NCBI GenBank assembly: GCA_003158365.1
Contig: PMIW01000211.1
Span: forward strand, 1 to 6,683
Direction of reading: 5' to 3'
DNA: 6,683 bases
From: Ignavibacteriota bacterium
Lineage (GTDB): Bacteria; Bacteroidota; Ignavibacteria; Tepidaquicellales; Tepidaquicellaceae
In this document: positions 6,430-6,683 of the stretch, piece after piece
How the letters are laid out: every line of letters begins with the position of its first letter
Numbering within the stretch: position 1 is the first letter of the stretch
Program-made: the position numbers and the translations under genes
Notes under the pieces: model-generated
Seen by the model: the letters and a program-made list of their open reading frames with translations, nothing else
Databases searched by the model: none
What the model was told of the DNA's origin: nothing

Positions 6430-6683
6430 TTATTTAATAACCGATAATTTTTTTGTGAATATAAGATTATTACCGTTTGAATTAGAAATCATTCTGTAGA
6501 AGTATATTCCGCTTGATAAATCACCTGCGTTCAACTGAATTGTATAAAATCCTGCAGATTGCTCTGAGTTCACCAGTGTTTTAACTTCTTTTCCGGACAT
6601 ATCATAAATGACTATACTTACTTTACTGTTAGCCGGAATTTCATAATCTATTTTAGTAACCGGATTAAAAGGATTCGGATAAT
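6430..6683 (-). CDS. C-terminal end of a secreted protein with a type IX secretion (Por) sorting domain, partial
   Basis: The last 83 codons of a gene that enters from beyond the right edge are visible, ending at TAA (6430-6432). They encode a complete T9SS type A C-terminal sorting domain (TIGR04183-like). It opens with YPNPFNPVTKIDYEIP, then VSIVIYDMSGKEVKTLV, GFYTIQLNAGDLSSGIYFYR, and ends in FTKKLSVIK. This signal directs the protein across the outer membrane through the Por/Spr machinery, after which it is normally cleaved off. The YPNPFNP form is common in Ignavibacteria and related FCB lineages. The function of the passenger is unknown because its catalytic or adhesive part lies outside the window. 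A strong hairpin terminator follows after 30 bp. Confidence 0.93.
   Translation of the reverse strand, partial: YPNPFNPVTKIDYEIPANSKVSIVIYDMSGKEVKTLVNSEQSAGFYTIQLNAGDLSSGIYFYRMISNSNGNNLIFTKKLSVIK

Overview
The window is an AT-rich bacterial chromosome segment in which every supported gene is on the minus strand, so transcription runs from right to left. A C-terminal sorting domain opening with YPNPFNP at the right edge indicates a type IX secretion system. With the low GC, the Bacteroidetes-style YbeY (Asp in place of the third metal-binding His) and a DUF494/Smg protein beside topA, this points to the Fibrobacteres-Chlorobi-Bacteroidetes (FCB) group. Ignavibacteria or a close relative is my best guess. 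That assignment is inference, since no rRNA or complete taxonomic marker is present.

Layout from right to left (5' to 3' for the genes): (1) 6430-6683, the last 83 codons of a secreted protein with a T9SS type A sorting domain, followed by a strong hairpin terminator at 6371-6399. (2) 4790-6313, an exported serine hydrolase of the beta-lactamase/penicillin-binding-protein-like class with a C-terminal DUF3471-like domain. (3) 4662-4789, a 128-bp gap holding an inverted repeat, a possible promoter and a 17-codon upstream ORF. (4) 33-4661, a tightly packed cluster: an unrecognised 144-aa protein, ybeY, a DUF494/Smg gene, topA and a xerC/xerD-type recombinase. Gaps are 18 and 22 bp, and two junctions overlap by 23 and 11 bp. 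(5) 1-19, what looks like one arm and the loop of a dispersed palindromic repeat cut by the window edge.

The cluster at 33-4661 is probably one operon of information-processing housekeeping genes: rRNA 3' maturation (YbeY), relaxation of negative supercoils (TopA) and chromosome dimer resolution (Xer). Two small proteins of unknown function, DUF494/Smg and the 144-aa ORF, lie among them. The hydrolase and the T9SS cargo are separate cell-envelope or secretion units. I see no mobile element, CRISPR array, RNA gene or obviously new defence system. The points most worth a second look are the short upstream ORF overlapping the TTG start of the unknown gene, the forced TTG starts of three of the six complete genes, the DUF494-topA linkage, and the truncated palindromic repeat.
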